Shown in pieces: positions 43,920-52,332 of a stretch of DNA of 64,000 nt. The position numbers were made by a program, and so were the translations under genes. This DNA comes from Sulfurovum sp. GTDB lineage: Bacteria > Campylobacterota > Campylobacteria > Campylobacterales > Sulfurovaceae. Position 1 is the stretch's first letter, and each line of letters starts with the position of its first letter. The stretch is from contig JAJPEU010000010.1 in assembly GCA_021166685.1 (NCBI GenBank), positions 186,001 to 250,000 of the forward strand, written 5' to 3'. The notes beneath the pieces are model-generated. The model was not told where the DNA came from. It ran no database searches and was given only the letters and a program-made list of their open reading frames with translations.

Positions 43920-45365
43920 ATGAAAGAAAATTGTATGAAGAATATACTTATCTTGGCTGATGGCAGTATTGCTAGACATTTTATCGAGTGGGTAAGCTGT
44001 AAAAGAGTAGTTAAAAACAAATACTCTATCGTATGCCAAAAATCCAATATGATACCTGAGAAAAGTGGTAAAAATATCTCTTTTGTTAAGGCTGACCCGA
44101 CAAGCTATTCCAAAATGAAAAATATTATGGATGATGTAAAATACAGCCTTGTATTTATTGTCATGGACACAATGGAAGACACCAGATATGCATTAAAAAA
44201 TATTCGTCTTATTGATAAAAAGACAAGAATCGTTTTGCTTAATCAGTGGGACAATGCCGAAATGGCTCAGGCTGAAGAGAATGTCACCATTGTATATAGA
44301 GACGAGCTTATTGCCGCACATCTTTACAGCCATCTTCCAAATGTGCCTGTGGTGGCTCAAAATATCGGATTGGGACGCGGTGAGATCATGGAGATACTTG
44401 TTCCTTTTGGCAGCGCATATGCCTATAGGCATGTAGGTTCTATTATGCAGCGCAAATGGAAAATTGCAGCTATCTACCGCGAGGAAAAGCAGATTCTTCC
44501 CACCAATGCAACCATGGTTTACCCCAATGATACCCTGCTTGTTTTGGGCAAACCTGTCGTGTTGGACGGTGTGTATAAAATGATCAATAAAAGAATCGGC
44601 CTTTTTCCTGAGCCGTTTGGTAAAAATCTTTATTTGCTAATAGATTTTAGGGTTGACAGTGAAAATGCATTGCTTTATTTGCAGGAGAGTATTTATCTTG
44701 CGAATGAACTTGAAGATAAATTTCTTTATGTGCGTGTGCTTTATCCAAATAACTTCGAACTTATCGAAGCATTAAAAAAATATGAATCGGCTAACGTCAT
44801 GCTCTCTGTTTGCTATAGCGATAAGGACATTAGAACACTTGTAGAGTATGATATTCAACAATATGATATCGGGCTTGTTCTTGGCAGCCTTAAAACCTTT
44901 GAATCAAAGCAAATCAAAACAATACTTCATGCGTTAAAAAAACTTGTCTACCTTTTTGGCGATAAACAAATTTACAATATTAAAGAGGCTGTTGTGCTTA
45001 TGAATGAAAAAGAAAAAATGGAGTCTATTTCGTCGACTGCCTTTGATTTTGCAGAAGAATTGGGTATAAAATTGACCCTTGCAGATTTTGATCCCGAGGG
45101 AGATTTTGAAGCAAAAAAAATGGTAATAGAACATTATGAAACCATGGCACAGATCTTTAATACCGAAATTCATATTGAGCAAAAAGTAGCTAATCCCATT
45201 AGAGAGATTGAAAGAAAAAAACAGATACTTCAAATTGTGCCTTTTGAAAAGGAACTGGTCCATAAAAATTTTTTATATTTTCTCTCTACCAAATCACACA
45301 ATTTTCTTCTTGCAACGCAAAGGCATCCCAAGCTGCTTGTTCCTTTTGAGGAAAGCGAAGGATAG
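43920..45365 (+). CDS. TrkA-type (RCK) nucleotide-binding protein, COG3400-like
   Basis: A 481-residue cytoplasmic protein. The start could be ATG 43920 (MKENCMKNILIL) or ATG 43935 (MKNILIL); a reading frame further upstream overlaps tgt and is unlikely. Residues about 6-140 form a TrkA-N Rossmann domain (ILILADGSIARHFIEWV) and residues about 145-215 a TrkA-C domain (GRGEIMEILVPFGSAYAYRHVG ... YPNDTLLVLGKP, read in pieces). The C-terminal half is a less conserved domain. It may regulate a potassium channel or transporter, but no membrane part is present. Placed between tgt and aroB, an order I recall also from Helicobacter pylori. Confidence 0.8.
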   Translation: MKENCMKNILILADGSIARHFIEWVSCKRVVKNKYSIVCQKSNMIPEKSGKNISFVKADPTSYSKMKNIMDDVKYSLVFIVMDTMEDTRYALKNIRLIDKKTRIVLLNQWDNAEMAQAEENVTIVYRDELIAAHLYSHLPNVPVVAQNIGLGRGEIMEILVPFGSAYAYRHVGSIMQRKWKIAAIYREEKQILPTNATMVYPNDTLLVLGKPVVLDGVYKMINKRIGLFPEPFGKNLYLLIDFRVDSENALLYLQESIYLANELEDKFLYVRVLYPNNFELIEALKKYESANVMLSVCYSDKDIRTLVEYDIQQYDIGLVLGSLKTFESKQIKTILHALKKLVYLFGDKQIYNIKEAVVLMNEKEKMESISSTAFDFAEELGIKLTLADFDPEGDFEAKKMVIEHYETMAQIFNTEIHIEQKVANPIREIERKKQILQIVPFEKELVHKNFLYFLSTKSHNFLLATQRHPKLLVPFEESEG

Positions 45366-45499
45366 TTTGCGACGCCCAGCGCGGTATTTTCAATCGTTTT
45401 TAGGTGTAATATTTATTTTCACATCGGTTCTTCACATCAGAAATTAACCACAATTGAGATAAAATAAAGTAATTTATAACGCATACAAGGTTTTTTCTG

Positions 45500-46552
45500 A
45501 TGATAGTTCCTATAGAATTGGTTCATACGCAAAATATAAGATATGATATTACCATTGATGATTTGCCGCAACTTTCCTTTGACACCAAAGCTGTCATTGT
45601 CACCAACCCCACAGTAGCAGGGCATCATCTGGATACACTTTTGGCACATATAACCGCTTCAGAGCTTCAGGTGGTGACCATACCTGACGGTGAAGAGTAT
45701 AAGAATCTTGAGACCATTGAGAAGATATTAAATGAACTTTTTGAATATAAGCTTGACAGAAAATCACTTCTGATTGCTTTTGGCGGAGGAGTGATAGGGG
45801 ATATGACAGGGTTTGCCGCAAGCCTTTATCAAAGAGGAATAGACTTCATTCAGATTCCCACAACGCTTCTTAGCCAGGTTGATGCAAGTGTGGGAGGCAA
45901 GACCGGTGTCAATAATAAATACGGTAAAAATCTTATCGGAACATTCTATCAGCCCAAAGCGGTCTACATAGATCCGAAATTTTTAAGAACACTCCCGCCG
46001 CGTGAATTTGCAGCGGGCATTGCTGAAATGGTAAAAATCGCTGTAATGTTTGACAAAGCCTATTTTGACTTTTTGGAAGATGCAGATTTTTCAAATGAAA
46101 ATATACTCAAAGAAGCTATTGCAAAAAGTGTTACGCTTAAAGCGTGGGTAGTAAATCAGGATGAAAAAGAAGCAGGTATCCGTGCCGTACTCAATTATGG
46201 CCATACCTTTGCGCATGTCATTGAAAATGAAACAAACTACACCGCGTATCTGCATGGCGAAGCTGTGGCCATAGGAATGGTTATGGCCAATGCACTTGCG
46301 GTGGAACTTGGATTTTTTACACAGCACGAAGCAAATCAAATCAAAGTATTATTGCAAAAAGCATCGTTACCTACATATTATAGTATCAAAGATGTAGATG
46401 ATTTTTATGAACACTTCTTTTTAGACAAGAAAAGCGCAAAGGGGAGTATTAAGTTTATATTGCCAAAAGGATTGGGCAGATTTGAAATTGTGTCAGATGC
46501 AGATGAGGCGGTCGTCAAAAAAGTACTTCGTAGTTTTGGAGAAAACAAATGA
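45500..46552 (+). CDS. aroB: 3-dehydroquinate synthase
   Basis: Second step of the shikimate pathway: converts DAHP to 3-dehydroquinate with NAD and a divalent metal. The 350-residue protein has [54 protein letters not shown], and the metal ligands in [19 protein letters not shown] and [10 protein letters not shown]. Length is standard. The stop overlaps the start of the mscS-family gene (ATGA), so the block aroB-mscS-mtaB-ftsH-like is translationally coupled. Confidence 0.97.
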   Translation: MIVPIELVHTQNIRYDITIDDLPQLSFDTKAVIVTNPTVAGHHLDTLLAHITASELQVVTIPDGEEYKNLETIEKILNELFEYKLDRKSLLIAFGGGVIGDMTGFAASLYQRGIDFIQIPTTLLSQVDASVGGKTGVNNKYGKNLIGTFYQPKAVYIDPKFLRTLPPREFAAGIAEMVKIAVMFDKAYFDFLEDADFSNENILKEAIAKSVTLKAWVVNQDEKEAGIRAVLNYGHTFAHVIENETNYTAYLHGEAVAIGMVMANALAVELGFFTQHEANQIKVLLQKASLPTYYSIKDVDDFYEHFFLDKKSAKGSIKFILPKGLGRFEIVSDADEAVVKKVLRSFGENK

Positions 46553-48237
46553 TAAAAATATTTCTGACCGGATTATTTATTTTTTGTGCATTGGCATTTG
46601 CCGTAGAACAAAAAGAGACAAATGAAACCGATTTGAATGCCAGTCAGATAGTTAAAGCAAAACAAATAGAAGCCTCCAGCACTCTCAATAAAAAAAAAAT
46701 CGAACAATTGCTTGCTGAAAAAGAAGTAGTAGACAAAGAGCTTTTAGAAAATAATATCTGGTTTAAAATCTATAGCAATTATCATACGTATAAAGAATTG
46801 GTCAATCAAAAAAGGACACTTGACGGCAAGATAGGACTTTTAGAAAAAAGAAAAAAGCGCTCAGAAAAAGAAGAAGAAGAGCTTAAACAAAACAAACAAG
46901 AGAGTTTAACGCTTTCAGGCAAACTGCAGCTTTTAAAAGAATACGAGAGCGACCCGTTTAAAAAATTTCTTACTCCTCCAAAAATTGAAAATGTTCCTGC
47001 GGTTGAAAATCCATTGGCGATCATTTCGGCATATTCTTATCAGGAAAAACTTCATTCCGATCAGATTGCATATGAGAGTAAGTATGAGTCCCTAAAGCAT
47101 GTTTTAAGTAATCTCCATAAAAAAAAGGCAACCGCAAAAGATCTTCTCGTTTTGGAACCTGAAAATAAACAATACCAAAAGATTTCCGAAGACGTGGACG
47201 AACAGATTAAAACTTTCACTTCTGTGATGGAAATCTTTGAAACAACCAAGAATGTTTATACTAAAAAAATAGATGAGATTAAACTCAATCTCAAAAATGA
47301 TATCGATAGGGAAATGAACAAAACGGTGAATATCGGTGCCATCGTTTTGGTATTTTTTATTCTTCTTTTTGTTATTAAATATTTTGTCAGAAGATATATG
47401 TCGGACAATGAGCGTTTTTATATCATCAATAAAGCGCTCAATATTACCTTCGTTACTTTTTTGCTGGTTATACTTTTGTTTGCCTATATTGAAAATGTGA
47501 GCTATTTGGTTACTATTTTAGGATTTGCGTCTGCGGGTATTGCCATTGCCATGAAAGAGTGGTTTATGTCACTGATGGGGTGGCTTACGATTATCATAGG
47601 CGGATCGGTTCATGTGGGCGACAAGGTGAAATTTGTCAGAGGCAATGTGGAATATGTAGGAGATATTGTTGATATTTCTTTGCTGCGCATGACGCTTCAC
47701 GAAGATGTCTCTCTTACGTCTCTTATGCAAAACAGAAGAGCAGGGCGTATTATTTTTATTCCGAATAATTTTATCTTTACCGACATGATCGCCAATTACT
47801 CCCATGCAGGACTCAAAACAGTATGGGATGGAATAGACTTTGTGATTACGTTTGATTCAAATATCTCAAAAGCACAATCCATTGCCAAAGAGATTACCAG
47901 AAAATATTCCAAAGGATATACGGATATTACAAGAAAGCAGCTCAATAAACTAAGAAGCAGCTACAGAATAAAAAACACCAATGTTGAACCGCGTATTTAT
48001 GCACTTATTGATACGTACGGCATCAAAATAAGCGCTTGGTATATGACAAATGCTTTTGCGACACTTACGCTTAGAAGTACAATCTCGGTGGAGATTATTT
48101 CACGCTTGCAGGAAGAAGAAGATATTTTTCTTGCGTTTCCGACACAATCTGTTTATATGGACAAGGATGTTCGCAAGCCTTTGCAGGGTGCAGAGACAAA
48201 AACAAAAACAGAAAGGACAAACAATGCAGGTTCCTAA
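46549..48237 (+). CDS. MscS-family mechanosensitive channel with long N-terminal domain
   Basis: A 562-residue inner-membrane channel. It has a signal peptide, then about 230 residues of charged coiled-coil periplasmic sequence ([20 protein letters not shown]). Three transmembrane segments at about 262-335 follow, the pore-lining one with [19 protein letters not shown], then the beta domain ([22 protein letters not shown]) and a cytoplasmic C-terminal part. The layout is that of large MscS proteins such as MscK or YbdG types. The 3' end overlaps mtaB by 14 nt. Function: release of solutes on osmotic downshock. Confidence 0.9.
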   Translation: MIKIFLTGLFIFCALAFAVEQKETNETDLNASQIVKAKQIEASSTLNKKKIEQLLAEKEVVDKELLENNIWFKIYSNYHTYKELVNQKRTLDGKIGLLEKRKKRSEKEEEELKQNKQESLTLSGKLQLLKEYESDPFKKFLTPPKIENVPAVENPLAIISAYSYQEKLHSDQIAYESKYESLKHVLSNLHKKKATAKDLLVLEPENKQYQKISEDVDEQIKTFTSVMEIFETTKNVYTKKIDEIKLNLKNDIDREMNKTVNIGAIVLVFFILLFVIKYFVRRYMSDNERFYIINKALNITFVTFLLVILLFAYIENVSYLVTILGFASAGIAIAMKEWFMSLMGWLTIIIGGSVHVGDKVKFVRGNVEYVGDIVDISLLRMTLHEDVSLTSLMQNRRAGRIIFIPNNFIFTDMIANYSHAGLKTVWDGIDFVITFDSNISKAQSIAKEITRKYSKGYTDITRKQLNKLRSSYRIKNTNVEPRIYALIDTYGIKISAWYMTNAFATLTLRSTISVEIISRLQEEEDIFLAFPTQSVYMDKDVRKPLQGAETKTKTERTNNAGS

Positions 48238-49486
48238 AAAAATCTATTTTAAAACTTTTGGGTGCCGAACCAATCAGTTTGACACCCAGGTAATGATTTC
48301 TAAACTTAAAGAGTTTGAACTGTGTGACGATGAACAATGCAGTGATATTGTTGTCGTAAATTCTTGTACTGTAACCAATGGGGCAGACTCTTCGGTGCGT
48401 AATTATATTTCTTCTATGAAGCGAAAAAATCCCAATGCGAAAGTGATTTTGGCAGGATGCGGCTCGCACTCCAAAGGAGAGTCGTTGTTTGAAGAAAAAA
48501 AAGTTTTTGGTGTCATAGGCCACTCGGAGAAAGAAAAGATCAATGAGATTCTCAAACAGGAAAAACCTTTCTATCAAATTGGAGATCTTACACATATCGA
48601 TTCTACTATTGTGGAAGAGTTTGTAGGGAAAAGCAGGGCGTTTATCAAGATTCAAGAAGGATGCAGCTTTAGATGTTCTTACTGCATTATCCCTTCCGTG
48701 CGCGGAGATGCCAGGAGCCACAAAGAGGCAGATATCCTTGCTCAGGTGGAAAAACTTGCAAGTAATGGTTTTGGAGAATTTATTCTAACGGGGACCAATG
48801 TGGGAAGTTATGGACAGGACAGAGGCTCTTCGATGGCCAAACTGCTCAAAAAAATGAGTACGGTACGCGGAGTAAGACGTATACGCATAGGAAGCCTTGA
48901 GCCCATACAGATAGATGATGAATTTAAAGAGCTTCTTTGTGAGCCATGGATGGCAAAACATTTGCATATCGCCCTGCAGCACACCAGCGATAAGATGCTT
49001 AAACTCATGAACCGACGCAATACCTTTGCAGCCGATTTGAAACTCTTTCATGAAATAGCACAAAAAGGGTATGCTTTAGGCACGGATTATATTGTAGGCC
49101 ATCCCGGTGAAGACGACAAAGAGTGGGCAGAAGCGATAGACAGAGTTGAGCAGCTTCCGCTTACCCATATTCATGCATTTACTTACTCCAAGCGGGACAA
49201 CACGCCTTCGGCAACCATGAAGCCTGAAGTCAGAGGCGATACCGCTAAGAGTCGACACAAAGAACTTACGGCACTTGTCCAAGCAAAAAATTATGAATTT
49301 AGATGCACATATAGACAAAATCTTGAGGTGCTGCTTGAAAACGGCAAAAATGGAATTTATCATGGTTTTGACCAATATTTCAATAAAATAGAAGTCAAAA
49401 GCGATGAGGATCTCAGCAGTAATTGGATGCTGCTTAATGATGTGGAGGTAGGTAATGAAGGAAATAAAATACAAATCTTATCTTAA
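48224..49486 (+). CDS. mtaB: tRNA ms2t6A37 methylthiotransferase
   Basis: Radical SAM methylthiotransferase that adds a methylthio group to t6A37 of tRNA. I start at ATG 48224 ([14 protein letters not shown]) with GAAAGGACA upstream; the longer reading frame from 48050 lies within mscS. The 420-residue protein has the UPF0004 domain with three Cys (FGCRTNQFDTQ, NSCTVTNGAD, AGCGSHSKGE), then the radical SAM motif CSFRCSYCIIP, and a C-terminal TRAM-like part. The order matches MtaB (MiaB-like) rather than MiaB/RimO. It overlaps the next gene by 32 nt. Confidence 0.93.
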   Translation: MQVPKKIYFKTFGCRTNQFDTQVMISKLKEFELCDDEQCSDIVVVNSCTVTNGADSSVRNYISSMKRKNPNAKVILAGCGSHSKGESLFEEKKVFGVIGHSEKEKINEILKQEKPFYQIGDLTHIDSTIVEEFVGKSRAFIKIQEGCSFRCSYCIIPSVRGDARSHKEADILAQVEKLASNGFGEFILTGTNVGSYGQDRGSSMAKLLKKMSTVRGVRRIRIGSLEPIQIDDEFKELLCEPWMAKHLHIALQHTSDKMLKLMNRRNTFAADLKLFHEIAQKGYALGTDYIVGHPGEDDKEWAEAIDRVEQLPLTHIHAFTYSKRDNTPSATMKPEVRGDTAKSRHKELTALVQAKNYEFRCTYRQNLEVLLENGKNGIYHGFDQYFNKIEVKSDEDLSSNWMLLNDVEVGNEGNKIQILS

Positions 49487-51134
49487 ATCTTTTGATCAAA
49501 AAAATGTAAGTATTATAGTGGGGTTGCTCACTGTGTTGGCAGGGCTTTTGTTTTTTTCACTTTTGAGAGATACAGATCAGCTTATTACCCACGCCCAGGC
49601 AAATGCCCTTTATACTGAAAATAAAATTCAAAAAGTCATTATTGATGAACCTTACATACGCCTTTTGGGTACAGAGGGAAGATATAAAATCTACAAAGAG
49701 GCGATCAATCAAAACGCTTTTTTTAGTAAATACCCGGTAGAGGTTCGCCAAGAAAGCGGGGTGATGTACAATCTTATATTTCTATCGATTGTTTTATCTG
49801 TTCTTGGATCGGTTTTCTGGTTTGCCAGACAAAAAGGCCTTGGGCAGACCAAAGAGTTTAGGGGCGGCCTGAGTGATGCCAATGAATTGCCTGCATACGA
49901 ACCTGTGCAGGCACTTGCTTCTAAAGTAAAATTTTCTGATGTGGCAGGCATCAAAGATGTCAAGGAGGAGCTCGAAGAGATTATTGACTTTCTAAAAGAA
50001 CCGCAAAAATATCGAGAGTTGGATATTCGTTTACCCAAAGGTGTATTGCTGGTGGGGCCTCCGGGTGTAGGAAAGACACTTATTTCCAAAGCCGTAGCAG
50101 GCGAAGCCGGCGTTCCTTTTTTCTATCAAAGCGGGGCTTCTTTTGTGCATATCTATGTCGGTATGGGGGCAAAAAGAGTCAGTGAACTATTCAGAAAAGC
50201 CAAACAAATGGCTCCCAGTATAATCTTTATTGATGAGATAGATGCGGTAGGCAAAAGCCGAGGAGAGTTTAGAAATGATGAGAGGGAAGCGACACTCAAC
50301 CAGTTGCTTACCGAAATGGATGGATTTGAAGAGAGTTCCGGAGTTATTGTTATTGGGGCGACTAACAAGATAGATGTACTGGATGAGGCCCTGCTTAGAG
50401 CGGGACGTTTTGATAGACGTATCCATATTTCGCTGCCTGATTTACAGGAGAGAGTAAAAACACTTGAGCTTTATTTGATCAATAAACCAAATGAGGTTGA
50501 TGTGCAGCAAGTTGCCCGCATGACGGTCGGTTTTAATTCCGCGGCACTTTCTACATTGACAAATGAAGCAGCTATTTTTGCGATGAGAGAAGGGCGAAAA
50601 GTTGTAAAAACAGATGATTTTGAAGCGGTAAAAGAAAAAGTTCTGCTCGGTAAACGAAAGATACTCAGTTTTACAGAAGAAGAAAGAGCGATTCAGGCGC
50701 GTTATCAAGGTGCCAAAGCCCTCATATCAACATGGCTTGATGTAGAATTTGAAAAAATAGGTATTGTAAATTCAAGATTTATGGCACAAGACCATGAAAT
50801 TCTCTCTAAAACACAGCTGCTTTCCCGCATCAAAGTGTATTTGGCCGGAAGCATTGCGACAAAAATGCACTACAATGAACAGTTTACCAACGCCAGCGCG
50901 GATATTTCAAAAGCTAAAAAATTGGCATACAAGGTGATTCATGAATATGGCATGGGTGAAAATTTTATCATTACGCCCGATCAGGAGGAGCAGCTTTTAA
51001 GAGAATCCGCTTCTGCGGTCACTTCTCTTTTGGGTACCCTCAGTCAGGCATTAAATGAAATGACTGAATATCTTTTGGTGCATGAAAACATAGCACAAGA
51101 GGAATGCAGAGAAATTTTGCGTGAGATGTTCTGA
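49455..51134 (+). CDS. FtsH-like AAA+ protein without protease motif
   Basis: A 559-residue membrane AAA+ protein with the FtsH layout: two transmembrane segments (about 20-37 and 105-124) around a short periplasmic loop, AAA domain with Walker A GPPGVGKT (201-208), Walker B IIFIDEID (256-263) and the arginine-finger LRAGRFDRRIH. The peptidase domain follows but its zinc site is lost: the FtsH sequence HEAGHAL aligns with YQGAKAL (residues 417-423), so both His and the catalytic Glu are replaced. The later Asp ligand (ASADISKA, about 483) is kept. It is likely a non-proteolytic unfoldase or partner of a true FtsH. The ATPase site looks intact. GGAGGTAG precedes the ATG. Confidence 0.9.
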   Translation: MKEIKYKSYLKSFDQKNVSIIVGLLTVLAGLLFFSLLRDTDQLITHAQANALYTENKIQKVIIDEPYIRLLGTEGRYKIYKEAINQNAFFSKYPVEVRQESGVMYNLIFLSIVLSVLGSVFWFARQKGLGQTKEFRGGLSDANELPAYEPVQALASKVKFSDVAGIKDVKEELEEIIDFLKEPQKYRELDIRLPKGVLLVGPPGVGKTLISKAVAGEAGVPFFYQSGASFVHIYVGMGAKRVSELFRKAKQMAPSIIFIDEIDAVGKSRGEFRNDEREATLNQLLTEMDGFEESSGVIVIGATNKIDVLDEALLRAGRFDRRIHISLPDLQERVKTLELYLINKPNEVDVQQVARMTVGFNSAALSTLTNEAAIFAMREGRKVVKTDDFEAVKEKVLLGKRKILSFTEEERAIQARYQGAKALISTWLDVEFEKIGIVNSRFMAQDHEILSKTQLLSRIKVYLAGSIATKMHYNEQFTNASADISKAKKLAYKVIHEYGMGENFIITPDQEEQLLRESASAVTSLLGTLSQALNEMTEYLLVHENIAQEECREILREMF

Positions 51135-51136
51135 CT

Positions 51137-51649
51137 ATGAAATTTTTTAATGGATTTTCGCTTGAGGGAGAGGAAAAATTTTTTAACGGTATTCTTGTGG
51201 ATACGGATATGTGTGTGGCAGGGTTTAGCTATGGTGCACAAAAGGCATTTGAGTATGCTTTTGCATCTAAAGAACGAATTGATAGACTGATTTTGATTTC
51301 ACCCGCTTTTTTTCAGACACAAAAACCCAGCTTTATTAAGGCGCAACTGCGATATTTTGAAGCGGACAAAGAAGGGTATATTGACCGATTTTTGCAAAAT
51401 GTAGCTTATCCGAGTTGTACGGATTTGTATCCTCATTTGCGGCTTGGAACCAAAGAAGAGCTTGAAACACTTTTAACCTACACATGGGATAAAGAGAAGT
51501 TTAAATCCCTTCTGCATAAGGGGATTACCATAGAAATTTTTTTGGGAAGCAAAGACAAGATTATAGATGCAAATGCAGCATTTTCATTTTTTTCGCCGCT
51601 TGCAAGTACTTATTTGATAAAAGATGCAGGACACTTGCTCAAAGGTTAA
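51137..51649 (+). CDS. bioV: BioV-type pimeloyl-ACP methyl ester esterase
   Basis: A short alpha/beta hydrolase of 170 residues, starting 2 nt after the FtsH-like gene. The nucleophile elbow AGFSYGAQKAFEYA puts the Ser at about residue 36, much earlier than in usual hydrolases; GSKDKIIDANAAF and DAGHLLKG give the Asp and His. This compact layout is what I recall for BioV of Helicobacter, which frees pimeloyl-ACP from its methyl ester in biotin synthesis. No other bio genes are nearby, so the name depends on family likeness. A general esterase is the alternative. Confidence 0.7.
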   Translation: MKFFNGFSLEGEEKFFNGILVDTDMCVAGFSYGAQKAFEYAFASKERIDRLILISPAFFQTQKPSFIKAQLRYFEADKEGYIDRFLQNVAYPSCTDLYPHLRLGTKEELETLLTYTWDKEKFKSLLHKGITIEIFLGSKDKIIDANAAFSFFSPLASTYLIKDAGHLLKG

Positions 51650-51669
51650 GATTTATAAAAGGAGATAAA

Positions 51670-51692
51670 AATAAAGTTATAGCAACTTTATT
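51670..51692 (+). terminator. Terminator of the aroB-bioV operon
   Basis: AATAAAGTT (51670-51678) pairs with AACTTTATT (51684-51692), loop ATAGC, followed by TTG. It comes 20 nt after the bioV stop. Confidence 0.65.
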
Positions 51693-51705
51693 TTGCTAAA
51701 AGAAA

Positions 51706-51732
51706 CTCCTATGGGCATCATGCCCATAGGAG
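51706..51732 (-). terminator. Terminator of the Tyr-rich lipoprotein gene
   Basis: CTCCTATGGGCA (51706-51717) and TGCCCATAGGAG (51721-51732) form a perfect 12-bp stem with a 3-nt loop. On the minus strand it is followed by TTTCTTTTAGC. Confidence 0.85.
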
Positions 51733-51740
51733 AAAGGACT

Positions 51741-52238
51741 TTATCTTCTGCGAGTGTCGTAGTAATCTTCACCGCGATAGCCATATTCGCCTTTTCTTGC
51801 TTTATAGCGTTTATTTTTATGGTAACGGTATCCTTGATGATAATAGTGTCCATTATGTAATTTGCGACCCTTGTAGTAGTAGTATCCATTGCGCCAAACA
51901 CCGCCCGTGTAGTATCTACCATTATAATAATAGTATGGAGAAGCATATCTATTTACGTGACGATATCTATGGTGATATTGCCCTCCATAGAGTCTGCGCC
52001 CCTGATAGAGATAATATCCATTTTGATAAATTCCGCCATAATAATACCTGTCATTGTAGTAATAATACGGTCTGTCATAATATCGAGGACTATCGTAGGA
52101 GCCTATAATTGTACCTGCTACTGCTCCTACAGCAGCTCCTGAAGCAAATGCCTGCTCTTGAGGCGTACATCCCGAAAAGAACAGCATACTAGAAATAACA
52201 CCGATTGCACCTAAATGCTTTATATTAACTCTATTCAT
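51741..52238 (-). CDS. Tyr/Gly/His-rich lipoprotein with two internal repeats
   Basis: A 165-residue lipoprotein. The signal ends in lipobox FSGC (Cys about 24), followed by a Gly-zipper-like helix (GAAVGAVAGTIIGS). The rest is two copies of a unit of about 40 residues: YYYNDRYYYGGIYQNGYYLY then QGRRLYGGQYHH, and YYYNGRYYTGGVWRNGYYYY then KGRKLHNGHYYH. The C-terminus is basic (YDTRRR). The Tyr-Tyr-Gly repeats suggest a surface or periplasmic structural or metal/heme-binding role; the sequence does not decide. Single-gene unit with its own strong terminator. Confidence 0.8.
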   Translation of the reverse strand: MNRVNIKHLGAIGVISSMLFFSGCTPQEQAFASGAAVGAVAGTIIGSYDSPRYYDRPYYYYNDRYYYGGIYQNGYYLYQGRRLYGGQYHHRYRHVNRYASPYYYYNGRYYTGGVWRNGYYYYKGRKLHNGHYYHQGYRYHKNKRYKARKGEYGYRGEDYYDTRRR

Positions 52239-52332
52239 GATAACTCCTTTCTAAGTTATTTTATATAATAGCATAAAATATAAACTTTATGTAAAATGAA
52301 TTAAAAAATTAATAAACATATTTATTGATTTT

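Noticed and set aside
48095-48721. 208-codon open frame antisense to mtaB
   Set aside because: It mirrors conserved radical SAM coding sequence and has no independent support.
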